This document shows positions 47,864 to 59,663 of a stretch of 64,000 bases of DNA, one piece after another. How positions within the stretch are numbered: the first letter of the stretch is position 1; every line of letters starts with the position of its first letter. A program made the translations under genes and the position numbers. Source of the stretch: Sipunculus nudus (taxonomy: Eukaryota; Annelida; Sipuncula; Golfingiida; Sipunculidae); the NCBI GenBank assembly GCA_026874595.1, contig CM049307.1, positions 55,201,870 to 55,265,869 on the forward strand, given 5' to 3'. The notes beneath the pieces were generated by a model. The model saw only the letters and a program-made list of their open reading frames with translations. It searched no databases and was not told the DNA's origin.

Positions 47864-48841
47864 TTTATTTTCATCAATAAACGCCCTAGACAGCCGATAA
47901 GCAGGGGCGGTTTAAGGGGGGGCCCTTTTCGACCTTACCAAAAAAACTAGCAAAAAATCTCAAAGTACTCCGTCACGCTTCCAGTCAAAAAATAAAAGAC
48001 AAAGTGTATATAGAACAGATACAATGTATGTCTTGCTTTATAATGCGTTTTAGCTACACAAGATTGCACGATTACAACCTAAATTTTCAAAAAAAATGTC
48101 TACACCTGGTCCCCCCCCCCCTATCCCTCCCACCTCCCCTCGGTTCTTCGCGGCCTTGCATTGTGAGCCCCCCCCCCTATTCTTAATTCCTGTATCCGCC
48201 CCTGATAAGAGGCACCATCATAAGTCCTGTTTCTCTTTATCTACTATTATTTTAAAGGACTATTTTATTTCTATCCATTTTTTATATGACAGAAGAAAAT
48301 CGTCACACAAACTTCTACCGCAAAGATGGCTACAACATGGATGGTTCGACAAAAAGTTTCATCAAATGCTGTTCCTGCAAAGGAGGTATTATCACGTGGA
48401 ACTATGGCAGAGCTGCGTATAGGTGATGATAAAATATTTCTGTGCAGATTCCTCCATATGCCAGTTTCAACTACATGGGAAAACGTCGCTGATGTGGCTG
48501 AGGACTATCCGGTTTACGTCACAATGAACGAGGTCAATGAGTGCACGGCCTTGAGCACCTCCGCCGTTCATCGAAGCCGACGCGGCCATTACTACTCCTT
48601 CTGCTTTTTAGCGGTCTCACTTGATGCATTCGAGGAGCATTTTCATCTTAACCTGACCTCGACATTTAAAAGCTTCCCCGACCAAGACGACACCGTCATC
48701 ATCAACATGTACATGTCAACCTTTCTGGACTGCGCCAGTGTAGCTCAGATGATGGAAGAAACGGGAGATATATTAGAGGATCATGAAATAGCTTGTGCCG
48801 AATTTGATGTTATTGAAGGCGAGGTGCAGAACAAATCATAA
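44845..48841 (+). CDS. NAT16-like N-acetyltransferase, second intact paralogue, 3 exons
   Basis: Exons 44845-45015, 45877-46089 and 48293-48841 give 310 residues. Both introns are phase 0 and sit where they do in the gene at 36410. Splice sites are ATA|gtaagt...tttcag|ATT and TTT|gtaagt...tgacag|AAG. Exon 1 reads 'IYDGMDYLPDKF' and exon 2 'VIEKGTTIFVSSARTKEQ'. Exon 3 shares 'ATWENVADV'-like, 'YPVYVTMNEVNECTALST' and 'EETGDIL' blocks with the other copy. Exon 1 is roughly two-thirds identical to the other gene, so the pair is old compared with the 10.2-kb duplication. The acetyl-CoA loop is again E-K-K-G-Y, not R-x2-G-x-A. The exon-3 start is chosen from the AG at 48291 and the phase; residues just after it are poorly conserved. 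Intron 2 (2.2 kb) holds a dispersed repeat and microsatellites. Substrate and expression are unknown. Confidence 0.8.
46127..46183. repeat. (TA)n microsatellite in NAT intron 2
   Basis: About 55 bases of TA beginning 38 bases after the exon-2 donor. Confidence 0.95.
46370..46740 (-). repeat. Dispersed repeat, partner of 33240-33640
   Basis: The reverse complement shares the 'ttttcacatttactgacc' and 'ccaaacatgcttaaatcc' blocks with 33240-33640. It lies in intron 2 of the second NAT gene. The open frame at 46610-46936 is incidental. Confidence 0.6.
47149..47195. repeat. (TA)n microsatellite in NAT intron 2
   Basis: About 47 bases of TA. Confidence 0.95.
47783..47862. repeat. Palindromic (AAT)n-(ATT)n microsatellite in NAT intron 2
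   Basis: AAT triplets switch to ATT triplets near 47821, so the tract is a near-perfect inverted repeat able to form one long hairpin. It gives an Asn/Ile homopolymer frame that is not coding. Confidence 0.9.
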
Positions 48842-48877
48842 TCTTTTCGTAGTCAGCGGCAGCTGTCTCTGCCTGTA

Positions 48878-48900
48878 GTCCGACAGCCGACTCGTCGGAC
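48878..48900. other. GC-rich hairpin after the second NAT stop
   Basis: GTCCGAC (48878-48884) and GTCGGAC (48894-48900) form a perfect 7-bp stem with a 9-base loop, 37 bases past the stop codon. It may simply be a 3' untranslated hairpin. Confidence 0.4.
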
Positions 48901-48904
48901 AGCC

Positions 48905-50430
48905 CTAAAGACAGTCCAACCAAAATATAACTATCATGGCACTATACAAAACTGGACACCCGCACGAATGGACTGACGGACTGACAGATGGATAGTAAAC
49001 TTGGTTCATTTGGGACATCTTGGACTCAGAATGCGACAATCCAATGGTTGGTATTGCTTGCATATAAAAATTGTTGGTCCTAATATGCGTTTGGTAAAAT
49101 TGCGAATGGTCAACCTCATTCATCTCACCGACCTGATACAAAATACAATATGATAAACTATTTGCAATACATGAGTCGAAAATGTTACCGTCGGAGGCCT
49201 GCTTAACCAATGATTTCCCTTACACGGCGGCCCATCTAAAGTTTAAAGCTGACGTACAGGTTAATGGAGTGAAATATACCTGGAAAATATTAGTATAATT
49301 TAAATGACATGTTTAGATCAGTATGGAAAACAGTTGTGATGACACTTCGGTCATCTTACCTAACAGTTGTGAATTTATCTTTATTTTCCGATTTGGAAGG
49401 CAAGAAAAATTAGAACATGCGTTGTTTGATATAAATTCCCTTTCCCATAATAAATCAATCTTGATTAAATTGCCCCATTCATTTTGTTACATATCTGAAC
49501 GCCTCAATGTATGAGAAAATTACGGTTAAGGGAAAATAATTGTACAGGAGCTGAATACCTCCAATAGACTCCGCTGATTATGGACTATTTTTATTCTTTC
49601 TCAAGAAATAATAACGCTTATACCTAGAAGAACATTTTAATATGAAACCAAAAATAATCTCCCAGACGATATTATGCTTTCTTTTTGCTACATATCCCTC
49701 TGCATTATATGCACAAGGTTTATAATTATGAAATATTACCCGCAACTATACGTTAATTATTTAATAAAAATTCAGATATTCATCGGTATAGAAGAAGAAT
49801 GCAATTTTTTCTCATGAGCAAATATGTAAATCTACGGCCTACATTAAAACAACGGGGTTGAATGTGGAATAATATTATTAAGAAAATTTATCCTTGTTGT
49901 GCAATATAAACATGTTGAAAGAAGAACGTCTGAAAGAATATTTACCACCCATTTACAATGTTAATTGTGATTAAATCGCTTTTGTCTACATTATGCGTGT
50001 TTATTATTTTGCTTTCTCTGTGAACTGTCTAAACTGATTTAAAATAAACTTTATTTAGAGTTAATATTGCAAGGACACATACTCTTATGAATCAGTCACA
50101 AGTACAATTTTAATTATATCAATGAGCTATTTTGTATATAATATATATATTCTTACGGCAATAAGGATTTAAAATTGATATTGTCTAACAAGAATAATCT
50201 TGTGTTCGCATGAGACTGTCGTGTGCACATGATATGTAAAAAAACTGTGTATCGTATATGAGCCCTCGTAAATTTTTAAATAAATGATTTGAAATAAACT
50301 AGAATACGGGTAGTCGAAAAGCGACAATGTGTATCCGCCGAAATCAGAGTGGTAGGAGTGAAGTGTGGCATGGGTTAAGTGGTATGTCACACCACTCCTG
50401 AATTCAACTAAAACTCTGAGAAAAGGGTAT
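48905..50430. other. AT-rich noncoding stretch
   Basis: No gene or defined repeat. The frames at 48905-49210 and 50169-50390 have no support. Confidence 0.4.
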
Positions 50431-50439
50431 TTCTTTATT

Positions 50440-51045
50440 CAAGGAAAATAGGTATGTAGGTGGCGCCACCTGTCTGGTCACGAGAAAACTTTCCATGATG
50501 GACAGACATGCATTTTAAGACCAACATTTTCAACCACTCCTGAAATATGAGTAATTTTAACACTCAGCAAACGTACGGATGGACGCAAAGCGAAAACGAC
50601 TGCGTGTGGCGCCACAAGTCTTGAGTACGAGATGGTGGTATCCAAGATCTATGGACATGCACAATTTCAGGCCAATACGGCAGACCACTTCTAAGAAAGG
50701 GGCATTAATTTATTCTACAAAAACGGGAAGTAAGGTGGCGTTACCTGTCTTGTTTACGAGAAAACTTTCCAAGACGGATGAACATGCCAAATTTCAGACC
50801 AATACCTTGAACCACTCCTCAGATATGATCAGTTTTCACCCAAAGCAAATGTTACGGATGGACGCCACGGGAAAACAATTGCAGATGGCGCCACCAGTCT
50901 TGTTTACGAGACCAAGGTGTCAAGGGTCCATCGACATGCATAATTCCAACCAAATATATTGAACAATCGCCAAGACGATGGAAAATGCAAAGATGGACGC
51001 TTCGTAAAAAGTATTGTAGGTGGCGCCTTAATCTGATTAAGGTCA
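50440..51045 (+). repeat. ~140-bp tandem repeat with 'ggtggcgcc' core
   Basis: Five degenerate units. The 'gtggcgcc'-type core falls near 50460, 50605, 50733, 50885 and 51020, spaced 128-152 bp. Each unit also has 'gagaaaactttccaagatgg', 'acatgcacaattt' and 'acggatggacgc'. The array is the reverse complement of 42405-42870. Confidence 0.8.
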
Positions 51046-51049
51046 GATA

Positions 51050-51840
51050 GGTGATAAGGCCCCTTTAAGGGACAGCGTACCTGTAAGCCATGAGGCGGAG
51101 TACAAAATGAGGAAAGTAATGGCATCCTAAGTGCCTGATAGAGCGGCCCACCATGCAATATGTAAAGGGAGCCTGGTCGGAGACTCTCTAATATCAGACG
51201 GCACTACAGGTTAAATGTGTTATTTAATGCTGACAATATGACACCCTTTGCTTGCAAACAAATGTTAAAATATTGAATCGAGAAAATCGGGGAAAGCCTG
51301 ACCAGTGACACGCATTGATCCTGGTTTTTTTTTAACACTTTAAGAGATGAAAACTTCTTTACATTGAAAATGTCTTTACATTTACATTGATCTACATATT
51401 TTTGTGCTTACTAATTTATATTTATGGTGTGTATTCGTAATACAAAATCGGTTACATATGCGCGGTTTATTATTGTTGTAGGGGGTTACATTGGCCCTAA
51501 CAAAAATACGAACAAATTTAAAAGTTTTTGCAAGTACACTTTTCTTATTAGCTCAGCTGGGTGTTAATCATGTTGAGATATATCGATTTGTCTTTGTCTG
51601 TCTGTTCTTGTTGCCAGTCGCCTGGCTGTCAGAATGGAAGACATAAAAACGATGGGCATAAAGGACGTATGAATATCCAATTAACGTGCAGACAGGTCTG
51701 GCTAACTCTCATAGGTAACCCAAAATTATGCCAAAGTAACTTATATTCTGCAAGATACTGAGCCTAAACCGTGTTTTAGTAGCTTAAAGTTTGTAGGTCA
51801 GAATAAGATTATGAAGTGGACCTTTCATGCCTTGGGGTTG
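51050..51840. other. Noncoding stretch
   Basis: No gene or defined repeat. The open frame at 51561-51761 has no recognised homology. Confidence 0.35.
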
Positions 51841-51844
51841 TGAA

Positions 51845-52120
51845 AACGTCGCCAAGACGCCGTTTGGTCACCATTTTGCGGCGTTACGGTAACGTTGTCA
51901 GGTTGTTGCGGGAACAATAATCTTATTTTTAATGTTAACAAAACGTTCTAATAACATTTTAAACGTTTTTGCAAGGTTGAGTAAACGTTGTGGCAACGTT
52001 TGTTGTGAAAAAAACGTTATTATTACTACAAGAAAACTTTCCTGATTCACGTTGTTTTGCTGTTAAGGGAAAAACGTTATCCCAACTAAAACACGACGGT
52101 TAGTACAACGTTGAGATAAC
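51845..52120. repeat. AACGTT-rich short-period repeat
   Basis: The palindromic hexamer AACGTT or close variants (aaacgttat, caacgtt, aaacgttt) occurs more than ten times in about 270 bp at irregular 15-35 base spacing. No coding frame. Such AACGTT-rich repeats occur in many marine invertebrates; the class is not defined here. Confidence 0.65.
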
Positions 52121-52529
52121 TATTTTTGGCTAGCTGGGTATTCCCTTGTCAGATATGGTTGTGACTAAAGACAGTCCCACCAAGGGGCGCCTGAACTGCT
52201 GATATATTTGTTCCGAAAGTTAAAATAGAAAAAAAGAATTGAGCAATCCGGCAATAGATAATGAAACATTTTATTCAGTTTTTCAGGCTGAAGATGTATT
52301 TAATCATATTTATGGTACTCATTACTCCACTCATTTAATCGAATATGTCAAATATAGACTGTTTTCTCATATATTAAATTCATTCTTTCACTCAAATTCT
52401 ATGTAAGGTATAGTGGTGGTTTCCTTATAATTGTATCTGGTTGATTTACTTTCAAAATAAATCCGATTAATGATTTAACCTTCCAAAATGAATGTTGGAG
52501 CGGCTGGCGCTCAAAATTGGTAAATTTCT

Positions 52530-52900
52530 ATTGAAAATCAAAATCAAAATTTTTGTTACGGGGGTTTCAAATTGACGCGGGCGGTGCCTAAGGACCCTAC
52601 CTGTTATTATTTTTTGGCCTTAGATCATAAATGTACAATCGAAAACTAATAATAACATTCATGTCAGATCACATGCTAACTTTATCATTCCTATATTATA
52701 CACTGTATTGTTACATTGAAGCATATTACTTTTATCAAAAGCAACGTGATCTAGAAACTAGTTAATATATTTGTAAAAAGTACCAAAATAACTTAGGCCA
52801 AAACAGTAAAAGGTATGGTTCTCAGGCACCGCCCGCGTCAATTTTAACCCCCCACCCCCACCCCTCCCCCCGCATCAAACATTTCTATTTTGATTTTCAT
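52530..52900. mobile_element. Palindromic (foldback/MITE-like) element
   Basis: Long inverted arms: 52532-52635 and 52796-52899. Each contains 'gaaaatcaaaat' at its outer end, then 'attgacgcgggcggtgcct', then 'ttggcct' at its inner end. The centre (about 160 bp) is AT-rich without coding capacity. Target duplications could not be fixed because the edges are A-rich. Probably a non-autonomous DNA element. Confidence 0.7.
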
Positions 52901-52904
52901 CTTG

Positions 52905-54516
52905 CAAAAAGATAAAAAATAATACAATTTTGATCAGATTTCCTATGTTATGTAGTGCTTTTACCTGTTTAGCAAAAACGTTCTGCTATTTTCAAGCTTT
53001 TCGCTGATCATATGACATTTTTACCGGTTTTTTTTTTAATTGCGTGCGATCCATATTTATTATTCTTTTTTTGGCCTTGCATAACATGTCCCCAAATAAA
53101 TGAGCAGAGCAAGTCCACTGCCAGTAGCAAACTGACGCAAACTGCCGAACCAGCAGGTTAATTGATGTGTACACCTGGACGGAAAAGTAGGTGACGGGAG
53201 AGGCAAAGGTTAATTAACCTGTTTGTGTCTGTAACTCAAGCTCCGACTGGTTTATCTTCATTAGCTGTGTATAAAGGTTAAAGGGCCTTGCCAAGGACGA
53301 GGTGTTCTGCCAATACTGCAGGGGTTGTCTGCAGTGTCGTTAAGTGATTCTTCTGTGTTTCAGTAAAGCAGAATTCAGATTATTATATTTATATATATTT
53401 ATGTATGATCAGGCATTTCTATGCTATAGTACATAATTATATATATTATTTAATTTTATTATAATTATTATTATAACAATAATGATATAAATAAAAGTTA
53501 TTATTATTATTGTTAATATATTTTTATTATTCAATTTGATCAGATTGATTATCTGCTCTCTCTCTCTCTTTCTCTTTCTATCTCTCTCTTATATATATAT
53601 AGACAGTTCCACAAATGCAAAACACAAACTTAATATTTGAATTTTAATAATAAATGCCAATAAAAATGAACACATACCTGATGACGACTGATCCAAGTAT
53701 GCATTATCTATATGACGGTATATTATTGGATATGTATCTACATTAGAAAACAAAATGATATATGATACTCACCGCATGTTTATAATATATATATATAATA
53801 TTCCGCACAGGGGTAGTAATAACGATCTTTCGCCTTTTTTGGTCTCAAATAGGCAAACACGTTCACGGAAAGGCATTTATTATTTTGTACCTTTTCGTTG
53901 TTATGGTGAACACCTAGATTTTTCCACATAAATAGCTTATATTTATTAAGAAAAATCGCAAATGCGAAATTTTTTTTGGGTGGTCGTCAACCGACTATCT
54001 ATATTTGCTGTATTTTTCTATAAAAAGGGTCTTTAATATCTGAAATTTTCCGGTATTTTGGCACTCATCTTTATTTCTTTCTGAGTTTTCACTGCACAAT
54101 CGTGTTTTGATATAACACTGTTACCACAGAAAACATTGAATTCTTTTTACATGCACGTGTGCACGTAGGATGGCATTTAAGATGACCGACGTACACTGAG
54201 GCAAGTGTGAATGAAAGTTTGTTATGATGGTAGCTAGGATACATCCTTTGCGGAAAGGCATTTTTTTTCTACGGAATGGCAAACCTGTATCAATGCTTTT
54301 CCCGTAGAAAACTGAAAATGTCAAAGTATAACGCTACCTGTATACAGTGACCTTGCGAGTTCGGCCAAACTGGTCGTTTTCGTGGGATGGTCACGTGGAG
54401 AAGTTTTATGATTATTTACATTTGTCGGGGACAAAAAAGTGGTCGTCTTTACGCGGAAGTCATAAGCTTATTGCATTATATTTATATATACAACTGTCCA
54501 CATAAAAAAATAAATC
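52905..54516. other. Noncoding region downstream of HDHD5
   Basis: Holds a CT-rich tract with TA tail (53556-53601) and AT-rich DNA; 54370-54460 resembles the degenerate 'gtggtcgt' repeat at 34490-34690. No gene seen. The HDHD5 3' untranslated region must end here, but no convincing AATAAA on the minus strand was found close to the stop. Confidence 0.4.
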
Positions 54517-57500
54517 CTATAATAGGTTTTCCCTTTCCAGAATGTACTTTACAGCTTCGTAAACGTCTTCTTTGATTCTAAATGGTTTATACAGTTCCGA
54601 GGTAACGGGAATGTCCCTGTGTGAGTGGTTGTGTTTTTCGTCCTTGACCTGTAACATTTCGTCATTTCCGGTTTTGTAGACGCCCGTACACACCAGAATG
54701 CCGTCACATTCCTCCACGGTTTGTTCAGAGAGACCGGCGTCTGACGGAATGTTTCTGGAGGCGGGAATACTGGGGTCAAAGGTCATTTCCTTTTTATTCT
54801 GTGTGGCGCCCTCAATAATCTTTTCCATGTTTTCGTGTACATGATCTACATACTGCTGATATAGATTGGCTCCAAGTATGTCTGATGATGGAGTGTCACT
54901 GAAATAGAAAAAAAAATTATACAATTATTTTAATAAATATTCAATATAAAAAAATTAAAATGTAAGACTTATTAAGTTTCAGTCGAAAAATAACAAACTC
55001 AGTCATAATCAGTGGTAATATGCTAATAACAGTGGTCATGGTTAAATATACCAATTACCTGGGATTTAAATGAAAATTGATTTATAGTTACATTTATAAG
55101 TATAATCATCAAATGTTTATTGTTTTCAGGCTTGTTGCTCAAAGTGTTTATATACTTTTGTGTAATCATGCTTAATAAAGTTGCACGAAATGATCCATAC
55201 GACATGTATCCGTATATATAAAAAATAACCTAGATTAAAAAATCACATATCTAAGGAATAGATAAATACCCATCACAACGTCGTGTTAAAATAAGAAAAA
55301 ATAAGTACTCTTCATGAATTCATATATATAAGGAATATTCAATTATCCATACTAAATTCGTGCATAAATATAAGAAGTAAATAATTACCCAATCAAGTAC
55401 ATTGTAGTGATTGGCTCCATGATGCCGAGGTTCTTGGCCTCCCGGGACAAACAGTGCTCGGCGTATCTAAAAGTAATCTCACTCGGCTTGCCCACCAGAG
55501 AGGAGTACTTCAGCTCTTTTCCCGTTACTTTCTGTACACAGTGAACAAAACAAAAGCTTATGAGAATTAATACTTACAGAATCAAATGCTGATGTGTCTA
55601 TGTGATACGCTGTCTAACTATCAACATTGACATATTGTACGGCCCATGAACTAATTTTCGTTAAGAGTTAATTGTATTGAAAAAATAACAGAAGAAATTT
55701 AATTCATTTGTAAATTAGCAATTATATATTTATGTTAAATTTCTTAATAATTGTATGGCTAGCATTTCCAGTTACATGCATCTATATACATGTTGATGTG
55801 TTGCATATTTATGTTTTAGAAGACATTTTCTAACAGGGGAAAAAAGAAAATGACGCAACAGAGACTGAAAGTGGTCGCATCATGACATTATTATCAAATG
55901 TATACGGAGTAAATTAAATTATACAATTTCCAATCAAACAGATAAAAATAATAAAACATTAAACGTACGACTGATGTAAACATCTTGAGATGTGCCCCTA
56001 ATATTACTGCGAAGAAGAAATTCCAGATTTTCATTCTGTATTTCTTAAAACCTTTCGTGTTACATATAAATGTTTGTGTATCAAAATTATACATAGATTT
56101 CAATGTATAAAGTACATTTTGCTATTTGAATGTTAACTTACACAATAAAGCGATTCCAGACACAGAAGAAAGGCACCGTGTCCATATCTGAAAGAAAAGG
56201 AGACGATGTATGTTCTTGGGTCTGGTATTGTCATATGTTATCATTTATCTTTGTATCTTTCGTATAGTTTAAAAAGTGTGTGTAATTATTTGTTCTAATT
56301 CACATGTTTTGATTGAAGAGCTATCCCTTTCTTTCCACAGTGTGAAACCATCCAAATTCCCGTACTATTGGCCCATTCATATTGGGCGCCTGGTACACTT
56401 TGGATTGCTGTCCCTTTTTATCTGACGTCTTTTTCCAACGTTGAGTCATCAAATTTCCGTACTATTAACCCAGGGCAGAGCGGGCGTTTTGGAATCTTTG
56501 GAGAGTGGAATCGCTAACTATGACTTCTTTCCAAAACGTGAAAATTCCCTACTACTGACCAAGGCATCGTGGGCGTTTTGGAAACTTTGGGGAACTTGTA
56601 GCTGTGATAAGAAGCATATTCGTTAGGACTGAACCTGGAAGAGATCAATATATGATGCTTTTGAAGTTTCAGATAAGTTCTTGTGCCAAAGTTTCAAATC
56701 TGAGTCTTATTTGTATTTAAATATATCTTGCTGAAGGTAACTGCCTTCATTTTATTAATGCTACCTTAATTCTAAGTATATTTACATCAACAGAATTAAG
56801 TCGCGGTTTCCGGCAAAGTGACAGAGCAGTATCACACGCTTCCTCTCATGTTATATCCTTGTCTTAACCAGGCCGGCTGACTACTGCATCTGCGGGCCCT
56901 GGGTGTGTAATCTACCCCACTGCTTGATCATACCACCTCGGAATCCCCGAAAAGCGCACTCGTTGGTGAGCGAAACACGGCCGTTAAGCACGACCTTCCA
57001 ATTAAGCCTGCAGAGCGCTCAAATTCGGTGTGAGCCGACCTTTGAGAAATCTCACCGCCTCGGCTGAGATTGGTACTCCCGATCTCCCGGCTTTGAGTCC
57101 TGTGCATTACCCCTGGGCCACAGAAGCACGCTACAAATCTGATTCTGTCATCAATGAAAAAAAAAATATTTCTTCTATACCTACCGTGGCATGCAGGCCA
57201 TTTCCATGAACAGTAGATCCATGTTACAAGCAATAACAGGTAGGTGCTCTTCAGGATATGATCCGGGAGCTTTGTCCGGCTTGCCGTCTGTCACTAACAA
57301 GTCCACCAGTAGCTGAAGAGATTGGTCCCACTTTATGGGTTCCCCCAACAGGACGATGGCCTCCACACGTGGGAAGTCCTTCTCTGTGTAATTACCAGCG
57401 GCCTTTTGAAATATAACAATGAAACACTAAGCAAATAATTTATTTCCTTCATCTTCGATGCAAGCACTTTCGTTTCAAGTGCTGACCTTCAAATAGGAAT

Positions 57501-57992
57501 TATTAATTGTATAACCAAAACTATCTTGAAAGGCTATATCTCTTGAGGTTTATGTTGATTGAAATAAACAAAATAAAGGTTCTTAAGGTAAGAGATGATA
57601 ATAAATGGATTATATAACCACTGATGTTGATAACGATTGTTTTATGTAAATATTTTTGGTAACAAATCTACACTTTTATTTGAATCATTCTAATGTATTT
57701 GTTAAATGAATTTTTGTTATTTATGATAACTCTGCAGATGTGTGAATTGGGCTAAGGGCAAGTCTTACCCTGTAACTTCTCACTTATCATTACCCCCGGG
57801 CAACCATCTCTATAATATTTACATCAACATGATTAACTCTACACAATTAAGAGCAACATTTGACCCAGTTCCGCGTCTGTTAACAGATGGAAAAAACTTA
57901 CGTTTCTTTTCCTGTTGTCATGGTCCACAACGTCTAGCAGGGGATACGCTTCAACGATTTCATCCATCGTGCAAACGTTCGTAAAGCCGAGA
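54517..57992 (-). CDS. HDHD5: HDHD5 (CECR5)-type HAD-like hydrolase, C-terminal five exons
   Basis: Minus-strand exons 57992-57902, 57402-57185, 56187-56142, 55531-55389 and 54898-54517 join in frame (phases 2, 0, 2, 0, 2) with GT-AG ends to give 292 residues. Family landmarks in order: 'LGFTNVCTMDEI', 'FPRVEAIVLLGEPIKW', 'HLPVIACNMDLL', 'MPRYGHGAFLLCLES', 'KVTGKELKYSSLVGKPSEIT' (the G-K-P-S lysine of HAD motif III), 'IGDTPSSDILGAN' (HAD motif IV, D-x3-D) and 'GILVCTGVY'. Human HDHD5 has about 420 residues, so roughly 130-170 N-terminal residues, including the nucleophile D-x-D-G-V motif, lie upstream of 57992; I could not find them before 64000, so they are probably outside the window. The protein is mitochondrial in vertebrates and its substrate is unsettled. 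A stray copy of the fourth of these exons is at 43641-43780. Confidence 0.9.
56890..57125 (-). mobile_element. Possible decayed tRNA-derived SINE in HDHD5 intron
   Basis: GC-richer than the intron around it. The minus strand shows 'TGTGGCCCAGGGGTAATG', resembling an A box, but the B box is poor. It lies between the exons at 57185 and 56187. Weak call. Confidence 0.3.
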
Positions 57993-57999
57993 CTTAGAC

Positions 58000-59395
58000 A
58001 TTGGTTAAGGAACAGCAGATAATACGATACCCAAGCCTCGTTTAATCATTAGTGAATTCATCCGTAAATGATAAGAGGGAAACGATTATACTCATAAATC
58101 GTTAAATCTTTATACGATTAAAAAATTTCAACATTCAACTCAGTTTTCTCTGTAGGGAGGTAGCTTCAAAGAGGTTGAGGAGGATACATGAATTTCTATA
58201 TTGATATTTGGGACATTTTTTGTAGAGGGGGTGTTGCCTTTGATCCCCGGAGGTGTAACCATTTATTTTCACTTTTTTTCCTTTTTTCTACCTTTCCTAC
58301 TTGCGTCAGATCTCAAAACGGCTATTTTTTCCAAACCCGACCTTCAGAGTTATAGTTAAAGAGATAGATATTCATCTTTAACTCTTCGGCTGATTTTCAA
58401 GGTCGCATGCTACTTAGCATATTCCCGTTTATCGGGGAGGCATCCACTTATCGCTCGGCGATTGTAAACCTCTGGTAATTTTTGTTAAACAGGAACAAAC
58501 TAAGGACAATTCGATAATCGAACTTAATTCGACCAAACTTAATTGATCCTAGGGTAATTTTTCCTTTAGATCGATTTCTGCTTGGGACATAAATGAGATC
58601 ATTTGCATATTTGAATAAATAAGCCAAAAATAATATATTATTTATAAATAATATATTGAAGCACATTGAAGACAAATGGGTACAAAATATTCGATTTGTA
58701 TGAATTATAACATTACTATATATAAAATTTGTTTTTTTAGGCTGTAAATTTTAGATAAATTATGCTTATTAGGTAAATTCTTAAGTTTATTGTAAAAATA
58801 TGCATTATTTCTATGGAAACATTCTTACAAAGAAAATACTCACCGCTTTTACTGACTTAGCCGTATTATGTATTCTGTTCATCGTTTTTGAAAATAATTA
58901 ACACTTTTGCATCATTATATAAATTAATTTGCATATTAAAAAAGTATATATACAATAATAGACACAACAAACCCCAGAACAATTCGATAATCGTCACTGC
59001 CAAACTTTCCTTATTTCACCCTGGGATAAATTTTCCTGTAGAATAGGATATTTTTTGTTTTTGCATATTTAATGAGATAATTTGCATATTTTAATAAAAT
59101 ATTGAAAAATTATAATTAACAAAGAAATATATTCAAATGTTGGCTTTCCATGAACAGAGTAATGTATATTTGGTACACAATATTTAAAATCTTCTCTTTC
59201 AAACCTTCAGCTAATGCGTACACTTATCGGTCTCCAATTTTTTAAGCTAACTTTTGTCATTTCTAATATGGCTATACCGAATGTCACAGGGTGGTTTCAC
59301 ATTCATGTTTTCCAAATTTGTTTGCATCTCTTCATTGCTGTAAGATAATTGGACGTTTTTGACGGGAATATTTACAGTTTGGACCCTGAGTTTAT
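58000..59395. other. AT-rich region, probable HDHD5 intron
   Basis: No exon recognised on either strand. 58490-58570 and 58975-59050 share words ('aattcgataatcg', 'gatttgcatattt'-like), which suggests an imperfect direct repeat about 490 bp apart. By position it should be an HDHD5 intron if the 5' exons lie to the right. Confidence 0.4.
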
Positions 59396-59397
59396 GG

Positions 59398-59663
59398 TTA
59401 TTTTGTGGAAAAAGGGGTTTTGTCAATAACTGGCACAGACTGATAACCTAAAGTAATCCCATTTGACACAAGGTGTACTCTGGCCTGGTCTGTTATCAGA
59501 TAGATCCTCCATAGAGAACCTATCACCTGACACCACTCAATATCCTCGATATCAACAGCCCTGGCCACGGTCATGGACATTGTGTAAGGAGTATTCCTGC
59601 TTCGATCCCCGAGCACAATGTCTCTTTGCTTCATAAACAGAGGTAACACAGGTGGAATCATTC
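59398..59663 (-). pseudogene. Possible retroelement ORF1 (gag-like) fragment
   Basis: An 87-codon minus-strand frame with 'EWCQVIGSLWRIYLITD' and 'ARVHLVSNGITLGYQSVPV'. The pattern C-V-x-R/I-x-G-x-L-W-R-I-Y-L followed by a short helix and G-I-x-L resembles RRM-like ORF1 proteins of non-LTR elements in molluscs, as I remember them. A 'tttacag' acceptor-like string precedes it. It does not resemble any HDHD5 segment. Function uncertain. Confidence 0.3.

Noticed and set aside
48096-48422. 108-codon proline/leucine-rich frame before NAT exon 3
   Set aside because: It crosses C-runs and a splice acceptor, and overlaps the real exon in another frame.
54549-54779. Second minus-strand frame within the last HDHD5 exon
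   Set aside because: Alternative frame of a well-supported exon, with no homology.
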